Of a stretch of DNA of 31,545 nt, positions 15,716 to 22,824 are shown piece by piece. This stretch comes from a virus. Both the position numbers and the translations under genes were made by a program. The stretch lies in IMG/VR virus record IMGVR_UViG_3300014497_000022, positions 1 to 31,545 of that record; one strand, 5' to 3'. The notes beneath the pieces are model-generated. The model was not told the DNA's origin, did no database searches, and saw nothing but the letters and a program-made list of their open reading frames with translations. Every line of letters starts with the position of its first letter. Position 1 is the first letter of the stretch.

Positions 15716-16156
15716 ATGATGATGGCCCTCGGCATGTTCGTGTTCAGCCTCAGAACCGCCGCCTACCAGGAACTACAGCGCCAGACCGATTGGCGCCACG
15801 CCAGCAACAACCGGATCGGCGCGGCGCCCGCGCGGCAGTTCGTGGGCCGTGGCGATGACGCCATCACCCTCCCCGGCATCATCCTCCCCGAACTGGCCGG
15901 CAGCGCGCTCAGCCTTGACGCCATTCGCCTGATGGCAAACACCGGCAAGGCCTGGCCCATGGTCGAGGGCACCGGGCGGATCTACGGGCTGTGGGTAATC
16001 GAAAGCCTGAGCGAGACCAAGACCATTTTTTTCAGCGACGGCACCCCACGGCGCATTGAATTCACCCTGAGCTTGAAACGCACCGACGACGACCGCATCG
16101 ACCTACTCGGCGCCGGTACCAGCATCGGCGTCAACATCCTGCGAGGTCTGTTGTGA
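15716..16156 (+). CDS. U: Tail protein U (P2 gpU)
   Basis: Tail terminator/assembly protein of the P2 gpU family, related to Mu gp37-type and Afp/R-pyocin proteins. The 146-aa product has LGMFVFSLRTAAYQELQRQTDWRHASNNRIG, FVGRGDDAITLPGIILPELAG, GRIYGLWVIESLSETKTIFFSDGTPRRIEFTLSLKRTDDD. The gene opens with three ATG codons in a row (15716, 15719, 15722), and any could be used. Its TGA overlaps the GTG start of D. Confidence 0.93.
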   Translation: MMMALGMFVFSLRTAAYQELQRQTDWRHASNNRIGAAPARQFVGRGDDAITLPGIILPELAGSALSLDAIRLMANTGKAWPMVEGTGRIYGLWVIESLSETKTIFFSDGTPRRIEFTLSLKRTDDDRIDLLGAGTSIGVNILRGLL

Positions 16157-17421
16157 TCGAGTCCATCATCTCCAAGGTCACCGGCTACCTGCGCAACACC
16201 GCCGAACGCTACGTCCGCGACGCAGCCTACCCGGTGCCGGCGTTTCGGCTCACCGTCGACGGCCTGGACATCGCCCAGTTGATCAGCCCGCGGCTGATGA
16301 GCCTGGAGCTGACCGACAACCGCGGCGTGGAGGCCGACCAGCTCAGCATCACCCTCAGCGACCACGACGGCCTGCTGACCATACCGCCCAAGGGCGCGGT
16401 GCTACGGTTGTGGCTGGGCTGGAGCGACACCGGCCTGGTGGACAAAGGTACCTATACCGTCGACGAAACCGAACACAGCGGCGCGCCGGACGTGCTCAGC
16501 ATCCGCGCGCGATCGGCAGACCTGCGCAAGGGCCTCAAAACCAAACGCGAACGCAGCTGGAGCAACACCACCCTCGGCGACGTGCTGGGCGATATCGCCA
16601 TCGGCAACGGCCTCACCGCCACCATCGCCGGTGCGCTGGATGGTTTGCCCATTCTGCAACTGGACCAGGCCAACGAGTCCGACGCCAACCTGATCAGCCG
16701 CCTGGGTGAAGAATTCGACGCGGTGGCCAGCGTCAAAGCCGGTTGCCTACTGTGCCTGCCAGCGGGCGGCGGCAAGACTGCCAGCGGCCTGGACCTACCC
16801 CACATCACCCTCACCCGCGAAGACGGAGATCAGCACCGCTACCTGCAAGCCGACCGCGACAGCTACGACGGCGTGCGTGCCTATTACTACGACGTGAACA
16901 GCGCTAAGAAACAGGAGGCCATTGCCGGCGGCGGGGACAATCTCAAGGACCTGCGTCACACGTACAGCGACCAGCAGTCGGCCCTGCGCGCGGCACGGGC
17001 GGAGTTTCGGCGGTTGCAGCGCGGTAGTGCCACGCTCGGCTACACCCTGGCCATGGGGCGGCCCGATCTGATCCCCGAGCTGACGTACACGCTCCAGGGC
17101 GTGAAGGCGGAAATTGACGAGATCATCTGGTACGGAGGGAATGTGCAGCACAGCCTGAGTGCGGATGGCGGCTACACCGTCAGCCTGGAGCTGGAGAGCA
17201 AGTTGCCGGAGGACAACGTTGAGGATCTGGCGGAAGAGAACAAGGGCGATTACACGGGGATCATCGCGTACTACCGCGACCAGAAAACCGGGAAGGAAAA
17301 GACGATTACGGCGGGGGATCAGGCTAAGCCGAGGCGGTTGCGGTGGTTGTACTCCAGTGAGAGGACGGCAAAGCGGGCCGTAGATCGGGAATGGGGTCGG
17401 GTCAAGGCACGTAGCCAGTAG
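16153..17421 (+). CDS. D: Late control / baseplate hub protein D (P2 gpD)
   Basis: Baseplate hub related to T4 gp27, known in P2 as late control protein D. The 422-aa product (P2 gpD is 387 aa) has PAFRLTVDGLDIAQLISPRLMSLELTDNRGVEADQLSITLSDHDG, LRLWLGWSD, LVDKGTYTVDETEHSGAPDVLSIRARSADLR, RERSWSNTTLGDVLGDIA and a C-terminal AKRAVDREWGRVKARSQ. The start is GTG 16153, overlapping the U stop. It closes the late operon. In P2 the activator gene ogr comes next; here a cargo module does. Confidence 0.94.
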   Translation: MIESIISKVTGYLRNTAERYVRDAAYPVPAFRLTVDGLDIAQLISPRLMSLELTDNRGVEADQLSITLSDHDGLLTIPPKGAVLRLWLGWSDTGLVDKGTYTVDETEHSGAPDVLSIRARSADLRKGLKTKRERSWSNTTLGDVLGDIAIGNGLTATIAGALDGLPILQLDQANESDANLISRLGEEFDAVASVKAGCLLCLPAGGGKTASGLDLPHITLTREDGDQHRYLQADRDSYDGVRAYYYDVNSAKKQEAIAGGGDNLKDLRHTYSDQQSALRAARAEFRRLQRGSATLGYTLAMGRPDLIPELTYTLQGVKAEIDEIIWYGGNVQHSLSADGGYTVSLELESKLPEDNVEDLAEENKGDYTGIIAYYRDQKTGKEKTITAGDQAKPRRLRWLYSSERTAKRAVDREWGRVKARSQ

Positions 17422-17450
17422 TAATCTCTGGGCTTAATCTTGCAAACAGC

Positions 17451-17479
17451 CTGTTTTAACCTTTGCGAATCCGTATAAT
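17451..17479 (+). promoter_or_regulatory. Candidate promoter for the cargo methyltransferase
   Basis: A perfect TATAAT lies at 17474-17479, with a weak -35-like ctgttt at 17451-17456 (17-base spacing). It stands alone in the 82-base gap after gene D, 25 bases before the methyltransferase ATG, and an aagggg ribosome site lies between. The perfect -10 box and the AT-rich setting suggest that the methyltransferase is transcribed from its own sigma70 promoter in the lysogen. Confidence 0.6.
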
Positions 17480-17503
17480 CGCCAGCGCTTAAGGGGAATA
17501 CGA

Positions 17504-18445
17504 ATGCCAACAGCTGTATCATTATTTTCAGGATGTGGTGGGTCAGACGCAGGAATCATCCGTGCGGGCTTCGACGTGCTCATGGCAAATGACATCCTAA
17601 ACTATGCTCGCGAGGTTTATCTCGCTAACCATCCTGAGACAGATTACGTTCGCTCCAGCGTCTCATTGATCAAGCACTTCCCCACGGCTGAACTCCTGGT
17701 CGGGTGCTATCCGTGTCAAGGTTTCAGTCAAGGCGGCTTGAGAAACCCAGACAGGAAGATAAATACACTTTATCTGGAGTTTGCACGCGCCTTAAACCAA
17801 ATTAAGCCGAAGGCTTTCATTGTTGAAAATGTCTCTGGCATGTTTCGTAAAAACTTTCGACACCTTCTTGAAGACCAGTTGAAAGTTTTCACCGATGCAG
17901 GGTATAGAGTAAACGCTGAAATATTAAATGCGGCGGAGTTTGGCGTTGCACAAGAACGCCGAAGGATATTCATAGTTGGAATCAGAAATGACTTCGACAT
18001 TGAATACAAATTCCCCAAACCAACTCATGGCATCGGTAAAGACTTAGAAAAGATCACAATACGGGAGGCACTTCAAGGAATGGCCGAATGGCCTGAAGGA
18101 GAGTTTTACGATCTCCCATTTCACTGGTATTACCTTTCTCGCGATAGACGAAACGGTTGGAACGAAACTTCCAGAACAATTGTCGCGAATCCGCGCCATA
18201 TGCCCCTTCACCCCCTGAGTCCTCAGATGATCAAGGTGGAGCATAACGTATGGAGATTTGAACACGATGGCCCTGCTAGACGCTTCAGCTATCGAGAAGC
18301 TGCTCGCCTTCAAGGGTTCGGAGATCTAATTTTTCCTGACACGAAAAATGCGTCTCAAATGCAGCGGTATACCGTTGTTGGCAACGCAGTCCCACCACCT
18401 TTATTTGAGGCGGTGGCACGCGCCCTTCCTGATATCTGGGATTAA
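17504..18445 (+). CDS. DNA (cytosine-5) methyltransferase, cargo module
   Basis: C5 cytosine DNA methyltransferase. All main motifs are present and in order: motif I VSLFSGCGGSDAG (residues 5-17), motif IV CYPCQGFSQGG with catalytic C71, motif VI VENVSG (108-112), motif VIII QERRR (150-154), motif IX YREAARLQGF (263-272) and motif X VVGNAVPPPL (291-300). The target recognition region is short (about residues 165-255) and holds WYYLSRDRRNGWNETSRTI and a histidine/proline stretch. The 313-aa length fits a type II orphan or restriction-modification methylase. It has its own promoter and a good ribosome site, is AT-richer than the phage late genes, and shares its TTAA stop region with the convergent nuclease gene. 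Most likely it protects DNA from the neighbouring nuclease; the target sequence cannot be read from the protein. Confidence 0.93.
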   Translation: MPTAVSLFSGCGGSDAGIIRAGFDVLMANDILNYAREVYLANHPETDYVRSSVSLIKHFPTAELLVGCYPCQGFSQGGLRNPDRKINTLYLEFARALNQIKPKAFIVENVSGMFRKNFRHLLEDQLKVFTDAGYRVNAEILNAAEFGVAQERRRIFIVGIRNDFDIEYKFPKPTHGIGKDLEKITIREALQGMAEWPEGEFYDLPFHWYYLSRDRRNGWNETSRTIVANPRHMPLHPLSPQMIKVEHNVWRFEHDGPARRFSYREAARLQGFGDLIFPDTKNASQMQRYTVVGNAVPPPLFEAVARALPDIWD

Positions 18446-19326
18446 ATGGCTAAAACGGGAAAGCTTTTGAATAATCTCTTATCCATGGATATTTTCAAAA
18501 GCCTCAACCGATCAACAATGATAGCAATGCCTATATCACTCTTATAGGCCCAATCCCCATCATCTCTTCTCAGATCAAGTGGCATAAAATAAAAAGTCGA
18601 CCACGGATGCATCACGGGTAAGTTTCTCCAATGCTTACTAGGAGATGCCTCTAATTGTTTAAACTTCCAGTCCTCTTTGGAACATCCGCATTGGGCGAAT
18701 GCTATCGGCAGCCCTTCCCGATCATCATACATGGGATGCCAAGCAATCAAGTCTATACCCCCGTCACCACGATCCTTCTCTTTAAAATCCTCAGCAGAAA
18801 AATTTGCAGCGCAGCGAATGTCGTTAGCTAATAATTTCAACTTCTCAAAAAGCGTACCCGTGTACACAGCACTTGAACCGCCTCCAGCCCAGGTGGCTCG
18901 AATTTCACTTCCAGCCGGCATCAACTCTGAGAAAGCGAAAAAGCAAACTTCCTCAAAAAAACGAGCGACGACTACTCTTTGAGCTGGCGTGAGGTGTCGC
19001 ATACCAGAAGCGATGAGTAAGTTTGAATAGCATGTGTGCTCATCACTACCCGAGTGACTATAATGAATAGTGTCATTATCTTCCGATATCACAAACGGGT
19101 AACTATTACCAAAGCAAGCAGCTCTATTCTGAGAAAAATCTAGAATTTCTCTCCACTTAATTTCAGGGTCAAAATTAACCCCTCTATCTTTCCCTCTTTG
19201 CGCAACACCTACCAAATCACCCCGAGAAAAGCACTTATCAGCGCTCCCGATCGCATTAATTTCTACAAAGTCAGTCCAAAAGAAGGAGTCTGAATTGCCA
19301 GGCGGAGAGTCCAACTCTTGAAACAT
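18442..19326 (-). CDS. Probable PD-(D/E)xK-type nuclease of the cargo module
   Basis: A 294-aa protein of no named family that I recognise, but with a core like Mrr/PD-(D/E)xK nucleases. A helix with FFEEVCFFAF (residues 123-132) is followed by GDGGIDLIAW (187-196, likely metal-binding D188/D192) and then IAFAQCGCSKEDWKFKQ (208-224), the usual position of QxK plus a tryptophan. Here the lysine of QxK is glycine (Q212-C213-G214), so K217 or K221 may take its place. It begins two bases after the ParB-like stop with a gagga ribosome site, so the two are one operon. It ends inside the stop of the methyltransferase. The nuclease role is inferred from the motif and the neighbours. Confidence 0.65.
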   Translation of the reverse strand: MFQELDSPPGNSDSFFWTDFVEINAIGSADKCFSRGDLVGVAQRGKDRGVNFDPEIKWREILDFSQNRAACFGNSYPFVISEDNDTIHYSHSGSDEHTCYSNLLIASGMRHLTPAQRVVVARFFEEVCFFAFSELMPAGSEIRATWAGGGSSAVYTGTLFEKLKLLANDIRCAANFSAEDFKEKDRGDGGIDLIAWHPMYDDREGLPIAFAQCGCSKEDWKFKQLEASPSKHWRNLPVMHPWSTFYFMPLDLRRDDGDWAYKSDIGIAIIVDRLRLLKISMDKRLFKSFPVLAI

Positions 19327-19328
19327 CT

Positions 19329-20435
19329 TTATTCCTCAACCTTGTTTCGGACATGATTTCTAATATCTTTAGACAAGTTGAAAAGCGTATCTGCCTTATC
19401 TAGATGTTCCGCACTTAGCACCAGCGTTGGCTTAGAAAACATTTTCCATACAACATTGAGCTTAGCTTGAGCATCATCAATTGCTCGTGTTAAAGCTGCC
19501 AGCGGTCCATCTGTATAGAGGTATGCCTCATCTCTTCTACCAGTTTCATCAAGAACTTTTTCCGCATCCTCACTCGCAACAATATCTGCCATTTCAGATA
19601 AATTTCGAGTTTCTCCAAGGACAGTATATCCATTTGAATCCTTAGAAAACATCCAAGCAAAAAGCTTCCTAAGCCGATCAATATCGAGCTTTGGCATTTC
19701 CGTATCGGCTTTACTATCTAAACCTAGCCACACGCATATATTTTTATAATTTAGAGCCGTCGTAATATAGGAAAATTCGATACTGTTAGCGTCTATCGGC
19801 AACCCAAAAAATTTTTCTCGTTCAGCAACAGCGTAAAGATTTAGAGCAGTTAGTAACTGAGAGACATAGTCAGACCGACTACCAATATCCTTAGCTAAGG
19901 ACTTAAACTGCTCAACTGAGCCCAAACCGCTATAAAACTCGTCACGAAGCTGGGCCAAGTACTTCGCCTTGGATAACGAGTCCCACTCTTTGATACCGGT
20001 AATATGGCGATATCCGAGATAGCGCAGAATTTCTTTGCGATCAGTGTAAACTAAACAAGGCAAATCAACTGGCGGCTGAACCATTACCTCAGCCTTTATA
20101 GTCTCAATACTTTTCTCTCTACGAGAAGATGGAGCTAACTGCCCATTTAAAAGCTTAGTCGCTGTAAGACGACGATTCCCTTCAATAACCAGATAAAAAC
20201 CATTAGCATCAGGCCCAGTAACAAGCAGCGGTTCACCAGGAAAATATCCCTTCTGCCCTATCGATAGCATAATGTCTTGAACACGCTCATCCTCGAGCAT
20301 TTCGTCCACAACCTCTGCATCAGATGCATGAGAACTCATCCTATAAAATCTAGGGTTCTCAGGGTCAAATTTGAGCTTATCGGTGGGAATTGTCTGAATC
20401 TTGTCAGGGGATGCCTTCGCCATGAAAGATCTCAT
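19329..20435 (-). CDS. ParB/Srx-like N-terminal domain protein, cargo module
   Basis: A 368-aa protein with a ParB/sulfiredoxin-type N-terminal domain: IPTDKLKFDPENPRF (about residues 16-30), then LLVTGPDANGFYLVIEGNRRLTATKLL (70-96), with the GNRR nucleotide-binding signature at 86-89. The rest is helical, with an HTH-like SLAKDIGSRSDYVSQLLTALNL (about 180-205) as in ParB proteins. Such domains bind CTP or ATP and occur in partition proteins, in DNA-modification partners and in some nucleases. It starts at ATG 20435 (or 20423) and is followed directly by the nuclease-like gene. It runs in the same direction as the CI repressor, 138 bases downstream of it. Its role is inferred to be DNA-binding or nucleotide-dependent control of the partner nuclease. 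Confidence 0.78.
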   Translation of the reverse strand: MRSFMAKASPDKIQTIPTDKLKFDPENPRFYRMSSHASDAEVVDEMLEDERVQDIMLSIGQKGYFPGEPLLVTGPDANGFYLVIEGNRRLTATKLLNGQLAPSSRREKSIETIKAEVMVQPPVDLPCLVYTDRKEILRYLGYRHITGIKEWDSLSKAKYLAQLRDEFYSGLGSVEQFKSLAKDIGSRSDYVSQLLTALNLYAVAEREKFFGLPIDANSIEFSYITTALNYKNICVWLGLDSKADTEMPKLDIDRLRKLFAWMFSKDSNGYTVLGETRNLSEMADIVASEDAEKVLDETGRRDEAYLYTDGPLAALTRAIDDAQAKLNVVWKMFSKPTLVLSAEHLDKADTLFNLSKDIRNHVRNKVEE

Positions 20436-20573
20436 CTATTACTCAAAAGGACTTTCTATATTTCAGAAAATCGAAACTAAATGCAGGCCATTTATTTACA
20501 ATCGCCAACCCATCTCTGCTTACATAAATCAATATTACGAAAATCTTCGGGTCACGTTCTCAAAGGGTACAGA
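20436..20573. other. AT-rich gap between cI and the ParB-like gene
   Basis: This 138-base noncoding stretch lies between the end of the repressor gene and the start of the ParB-like gene, both on the minus strand. It is AT-rich. TATAGA (minus strand, about 20454-20459) might be a -10 box for the ParB-like gene, but no convincing -35 box is at the right distance. No clear terminator hairpin was seen, so read-through from cI is possible. Confidence 0.35.
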
Positions 20574-20990
20574 TTAGGCCGGGCGCCGTGCCACGGCAAG
20601 GGCTTCCGTCAAATCCTCAAGGCGCTGCTCTATGTCCCTTATTCGTTTCTTTTCTTCAGCAGCGCTCTGTATCTCTCGCCTATCGGTCTCTTCCAAGGAC
20701 CGGAACAGTGCCAGGATTGCGTCTTCCTGAGGGTTAGCGGCTGGCTTAGAAGTAGGTGAGATTGACCCGCCTCGCAACATTTCCCCTTCCCCAGCGAGCA
20801 ACCAATCCAACGAAACGCCTTCAGCCTCACTTATGTTTACGCATAACGCATAAGGTATGGATTGCCGGCTACGCCAACTCCCCAACGTCTGTCGATTCAC
20901 GTCCAGCTTGCGTGCCAGCTCACTATCGCTATCAACGGCAAAGACCGTCATCAAGCGTTCAAGCACGGCGTCGAGAGACTTTTTCTGCAT
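20574..20990 (-). CDS. CI-type repressor (Phage_CI_repr HTH, no peptidase domain)
   Basis: Probable lysogeny repressor. The 138-aa product has a bacteriophage CI-type helix-turn-helix in its first 70 residues: AVLERLMTVFAVDSDSELARKLDVNRQTLGSWRSRQSIPYALC, then SEAEGVSLDWLLAGEGEM, the family hallmark. The C-terminus is a short polar helix (LEETDRREIQSAAEEKKRIRDIEQRLEDLTEAL), likely for oligomerisation. There is no S24/LexA-type peptidase domain, so RecA-driven self-cleavage is not expected. The gene is divergent from the small HTH regulator at 21080, the usual cI-cox arrangement. No strong ribosome site precedes ATG 20990. Confidence 0.87.
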   Translation of the reverse strand: MQKKSLDAVLERLMTVFAVDSDSELARKLDVNRQTLGSWRSRQSIPYALCVNISEAEGVSLDWLLAGEGEMLRGGSISPTSKPAANPQEDAILALFRSLEETDRREIQSAAEEKKRIRDIEQRLEDLTEALAVARRPA

Positions 20991-20994
20991 TTTG

Positions 20995-21030
20995 AATAAA
21001 TACCGCTTGATTTATTTAAATAGAATAAAT
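20995..21030. promoter_or_regulatory. Switch region: three AATAAAT operator half-sites
   Basis: The cI-cox intergenic gap (20991-21079) contains AATAAAT at 20995-21001, its exact inverse ATTTATT at 21010-21016, and AATAAAT again at 21024-21030. Adjacent copies therefore form two inverted repeats that share the middle arm, with centres 15 and 14 bases apart. The context GAATAAATA is repeated exactly at 20994-21002 and 21023-21031. The region is very AT-rich, as divergent promoters are, with TTGATT (21007-21012) as a possible rightward -35 box. These are likely CI operator sites. Confidence 0.6.
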
Positions 21031-21079
21031 AGGCTTATGCGCAATGAGTACATCTTAACCAACTAGGAACACATCAACC

Positions 21080-21340
21080 ATGAGCCAAGCCATGGAAAAG
21101 CGCCAGATCCAAGCACGGCTGATCGAGCGCGGCAGCAACTTCCGTCAGTTCGCCCTCAGCCACGGCTATGAAGTGCGAACTGTGACGCAAGTGGTTCAGC
21201 GTTGGGCCGGACACAACAAGCTGCCTCGTGGCCGGTTGACGTTCCAGATCCTTCGAGACCTTTCGCGGGTAATCGGTAAGGAAGTGCTGCCGGGAATCCT
21301 CGCGGAGAGCACCGAACAAACATCAGCACAGGCTGTATGA
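21080..21340 (+). CDS. Small HTH regulator, first early gene (Cox/Cro-like position)
   Basis: An 86-aa DNA-binding protein in the place of P2 cox, directly opposite cI. The segment FRQFALSHGYEVRTVTQVVQRWAGHNKLPRGRLTFQILRDLSRVIGKEVLPGIL reads as a helix-turn-helix like the small phage regulators of the BcepMu gp16 type. The ribosome site aggaa lies ten bases before the ATG. By position it should repress cI and act as the lytic switch, and possibly as an excision factor; both roles are inferred. Confidence 0.78.
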   Translation: MSQAMEKRQIQARLIERGSNFRQFALSHGYEVRTVTQVVQRWAGHNKLPRGRLTFQILRDLSRVIGKEVLPGILAESTEQTSAQAV

Positions 21341-21380
21341 AACGACTGTAGGGGCGATGACTCCAGGGAGAAACCAGAAG

Positions 21381-21851
21381 ATGAAACGCCCAGTTCTAGA
21401 CAGCAGAAAGAGCGTCGTCATGGCCGTCATCGGCGCCTACCCAGGCGGTCGGGAATACGCCTCGGCAGACCTCGGCATGCCGCTGAAGAAGTTCGACAAC
21501 CAAGCATACGAAAACGCCGGCAGCCGCCCGCTGACCGACGAACACATTCACCGCCTGGAGCAAGTCGCCGGCACCACTTTCCTGGCTGACTACATCGCCT
21601 CAATGTACGGCGGCATGTTCGTACCGCTGAGCCTCCCGGAGAACCTGGACAACGTGGAGTTGTACAGCCGCTCGCTGAAGGCCTCGGCCAAGCGCGGCAA
21701 GGTCGATCAGATTATGTCTGCCGCCCTTGACGATGGGGTCATCGAAAGACGTGAAGCCGACGCGATCATCGCCGCCCTGCTCACCTACATGTCCGCCCGC
21801 TACGCCGAGGTGTTCGCGACCATCCAGCTGTACAGCCAGGGAGCTGTCTAG
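21381..21851 (+). CDS. CII/YmfL-type phage regulatory protein
   Basis: A 156-aa protein of the CII/YmfL regulatory type found just after the switch in P2-like and related prophages. Family features are VVMAVIGAYPGGREYASADLGMPLKKFDNQAYEN (HTH-like), LTDEHIHRLEQVAGTTFLADYIASMYGGMFVPL, and a C-terminal helical DDGVIERREADAIIAALLTYMSARYAEVF. I prefer ATG 21381, with ggag upstream, over ATG 21357, whose ggggc is too close. Its TAG shares a base with the GTG start of the Ogr gene. Confidence 0.8.
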   Translation: MKRPVLDSRKSVVMAVIGAYPGGREYASADLGMPLKKFDNQAYENAGSRPLTDEHIHRLEQVAGTTFLADYIASMYGGMFVPLSLPENLDNVELYSRSLKASAKRGKVDQIMSAALDDGVIERREADAIIAALLTYMSARYAEVFATIQLYSQGAV

Positions 21852-22138
21852 TGAGTACTTACAAACTGGTCTGCCCCCACTGTCACGGCCGCATGCGTAT
21901 TCGCACCAGCGAGGGCCAACACATTTTCCTGCGTATCACCTACATGCAATGCACCAACGAAGCGTGCGGCTGGACGGTGCGTGCTGAGTTTCAAATGACC
22001 CACGAACTGAGCCCCAGCGGCATGCCCAACCCGGATGTAAAGCTGCCCGTTGCAGATGTGGTCATTCGTCGCCAGGCAATGAAAACCGCCAACGATCAAC
22101 CCGATCTGCTGGATCAATTGGATATGGAGCGTGCGTGA
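21851..22138 (+). CDS. ogr: Ogr/Delta-type zinc-finger late transcription activator
   Basis: Activator of late promoters in P2-like phages, which binds a TGT/ACA dyad and contacts the RNA polymerase alpha subunit. The 95-aa product has the zinc-binding pattern C8-x2-C11 (CPHC) and C34-x4-C39 (CTNEAC), with an ITYMQCTNEACGWTVRAEFQMTHELSPSG block close to the Ogr/Delta consensus. The start is GTG 21851. In P2, ogr follows gene D at the end of the late region; here it is third in the early operon, so its expression should follow the cox-side promoter. The likely targets are the dyads at 6311 and 10746. Confidence 0.9.
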   Translation: MSTYKLVCPHCHGRMRIRTSEGQHIFLRITYMQCTNEACGWTVRAEFQMTHELSPSGMPNPDVKLPVADVVIRRQAMKTANDQPDLLDQLDMERA

Positions 22139-22509
22139 TGAAACTTGATCAACAGACTCATGACTACCGCAGCAGCATGCAACAGGCTGCTTTCGCCTAC
22201 CTGCGACGCCATGAGGCCGCATACCTTGTGGATTGCGATCTGCTGTTCGATCGCTGCATTCGCCACCTGACCCTTGCTTTGGAAGTGCCGGTGTTCATGG
22301 CGCCCAAGCTTGTACACAACGCCTGGACTGAACTGCAGGTGATCAAAAAGCGCCGTTGGATCGGTATCGACTGGGCTAGCGGATCGGACAGCACCCGCGT
22401 CCATCTGGTGGACGTTCTTGCAGATCAACGCTTCCCGGTATCGGCGCGGTTTCTGCCACAGAAGCTGCTCGACCAGCGCAGTCACGACTTCAAGCAACAC
22501 CCTCAGTAA
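22138..22509 (+). CDS. Conserved-looking early protein of unknown function
   Basis: A 123-aa protein that I cannot assign. It begins at ATG 22138, sharing the last base of the Ogr stop (GTG 22135 is an alternative), with ggag upstream. It is rich in arginine, histidine and tryptophan (FAYLRRHEAAYLVDCDLLFDRCIRHL, IKKRRWIGIDWASGSDSTRVHLVD), with no membrane segment. The tight coupling to ogr and high-GC codon use support a real gene. A replication or DNA-binding role is possible but not shown. Confidence 0.68.
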   Translation: MKLDQQTHDYRSSMQQAAFAYLRRHEAAYLVDCDLLFDRCIRHLTLALEVPVFMAPKLVHNAWTELQVIKKRRWIGIDWASGSDSTRVHLVDVLADQRFPVSARFLPQKLLDQRSHDFKQHPQ

Positions 22510-22534
22510 CGCTCCCTTTTAAACCCCGCCCTGC

Positions 22535-22549
22535 CCCATTCCCAATGGG
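22535..22549 (+). repeat. Small inverted repeat CCCATT-ccc-AATGGG
   Basis: A perfect six-base inverted repeat with a three-base loop lies in the 75-base gap before the 77-aa early gene. It is not followed by a T run, so it is not a standard terminator. It could be a weak RNA hairpin or a protein-binding site. Confidence 0.35.
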
Positions 22550-22584
22550 TTTGGGTGAGCTTTGCCCGCAATCCGAGGTGGACC

Positions 22585-22818
22585 ATGGAAATCGACATCG
22601 CCATCACCGCAAAACTGCCCCGCGACCAGGCCGAGGCGCTGCTCAAAGACCTGCGCGCGCAGTACGCGGTGCTGTTCAACGAGCATTGGTATGACGACCG
22701 CTTTCGCATGATCCCCGAAGGTTTGCGGCACGGCTCGTTGCTGGTGGCCTTCCCTGCGATGGCTGCACGAAAAAGCCTGATAGGCGCCCTTAAACACAGT
22801 CTCGGCGAAGTGAAGTAA
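22585..22818 (+). CDS. Small early protein of unknown function (77 aa)
   Basis: A 77-aa protein preceded by a strong gaggtgg ribosome site and ending seven bases before the primase-helicase start. It has a beta-strand start (MEIDIAITAKL), an amphipathic helix (RDQAEALLKDLRAQYAVLF) and a C-terminal ARKSLIGALKHSL. No known domain is recognised. The coupling suggests a replication accessory role, which is only an inference. Confidence 0.66.
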   Translation: MEIDIAITAKLPRDQAEALLKDLRAQYAVLFNEHWYDDRFRMIPEGLRHGSLLVAFPAMAARKSLIGALKHSLGEVK

Positions 22819-22824
22819 GCCCCG

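Noticed and set aside
17431-17456. Possible terminator after gene D (GGCT ... AGCC then tgtttt)
   Set aside because: The stem is only four base pairs with a 13-base loop, and it overlaps the promoter region. Too weak to call.
20277-20759. Small plus-strand frames opposite cI and the ParB-like gene
   Set aside because: They have no ribosome site, are opposite well-supported genes, and show no domain.
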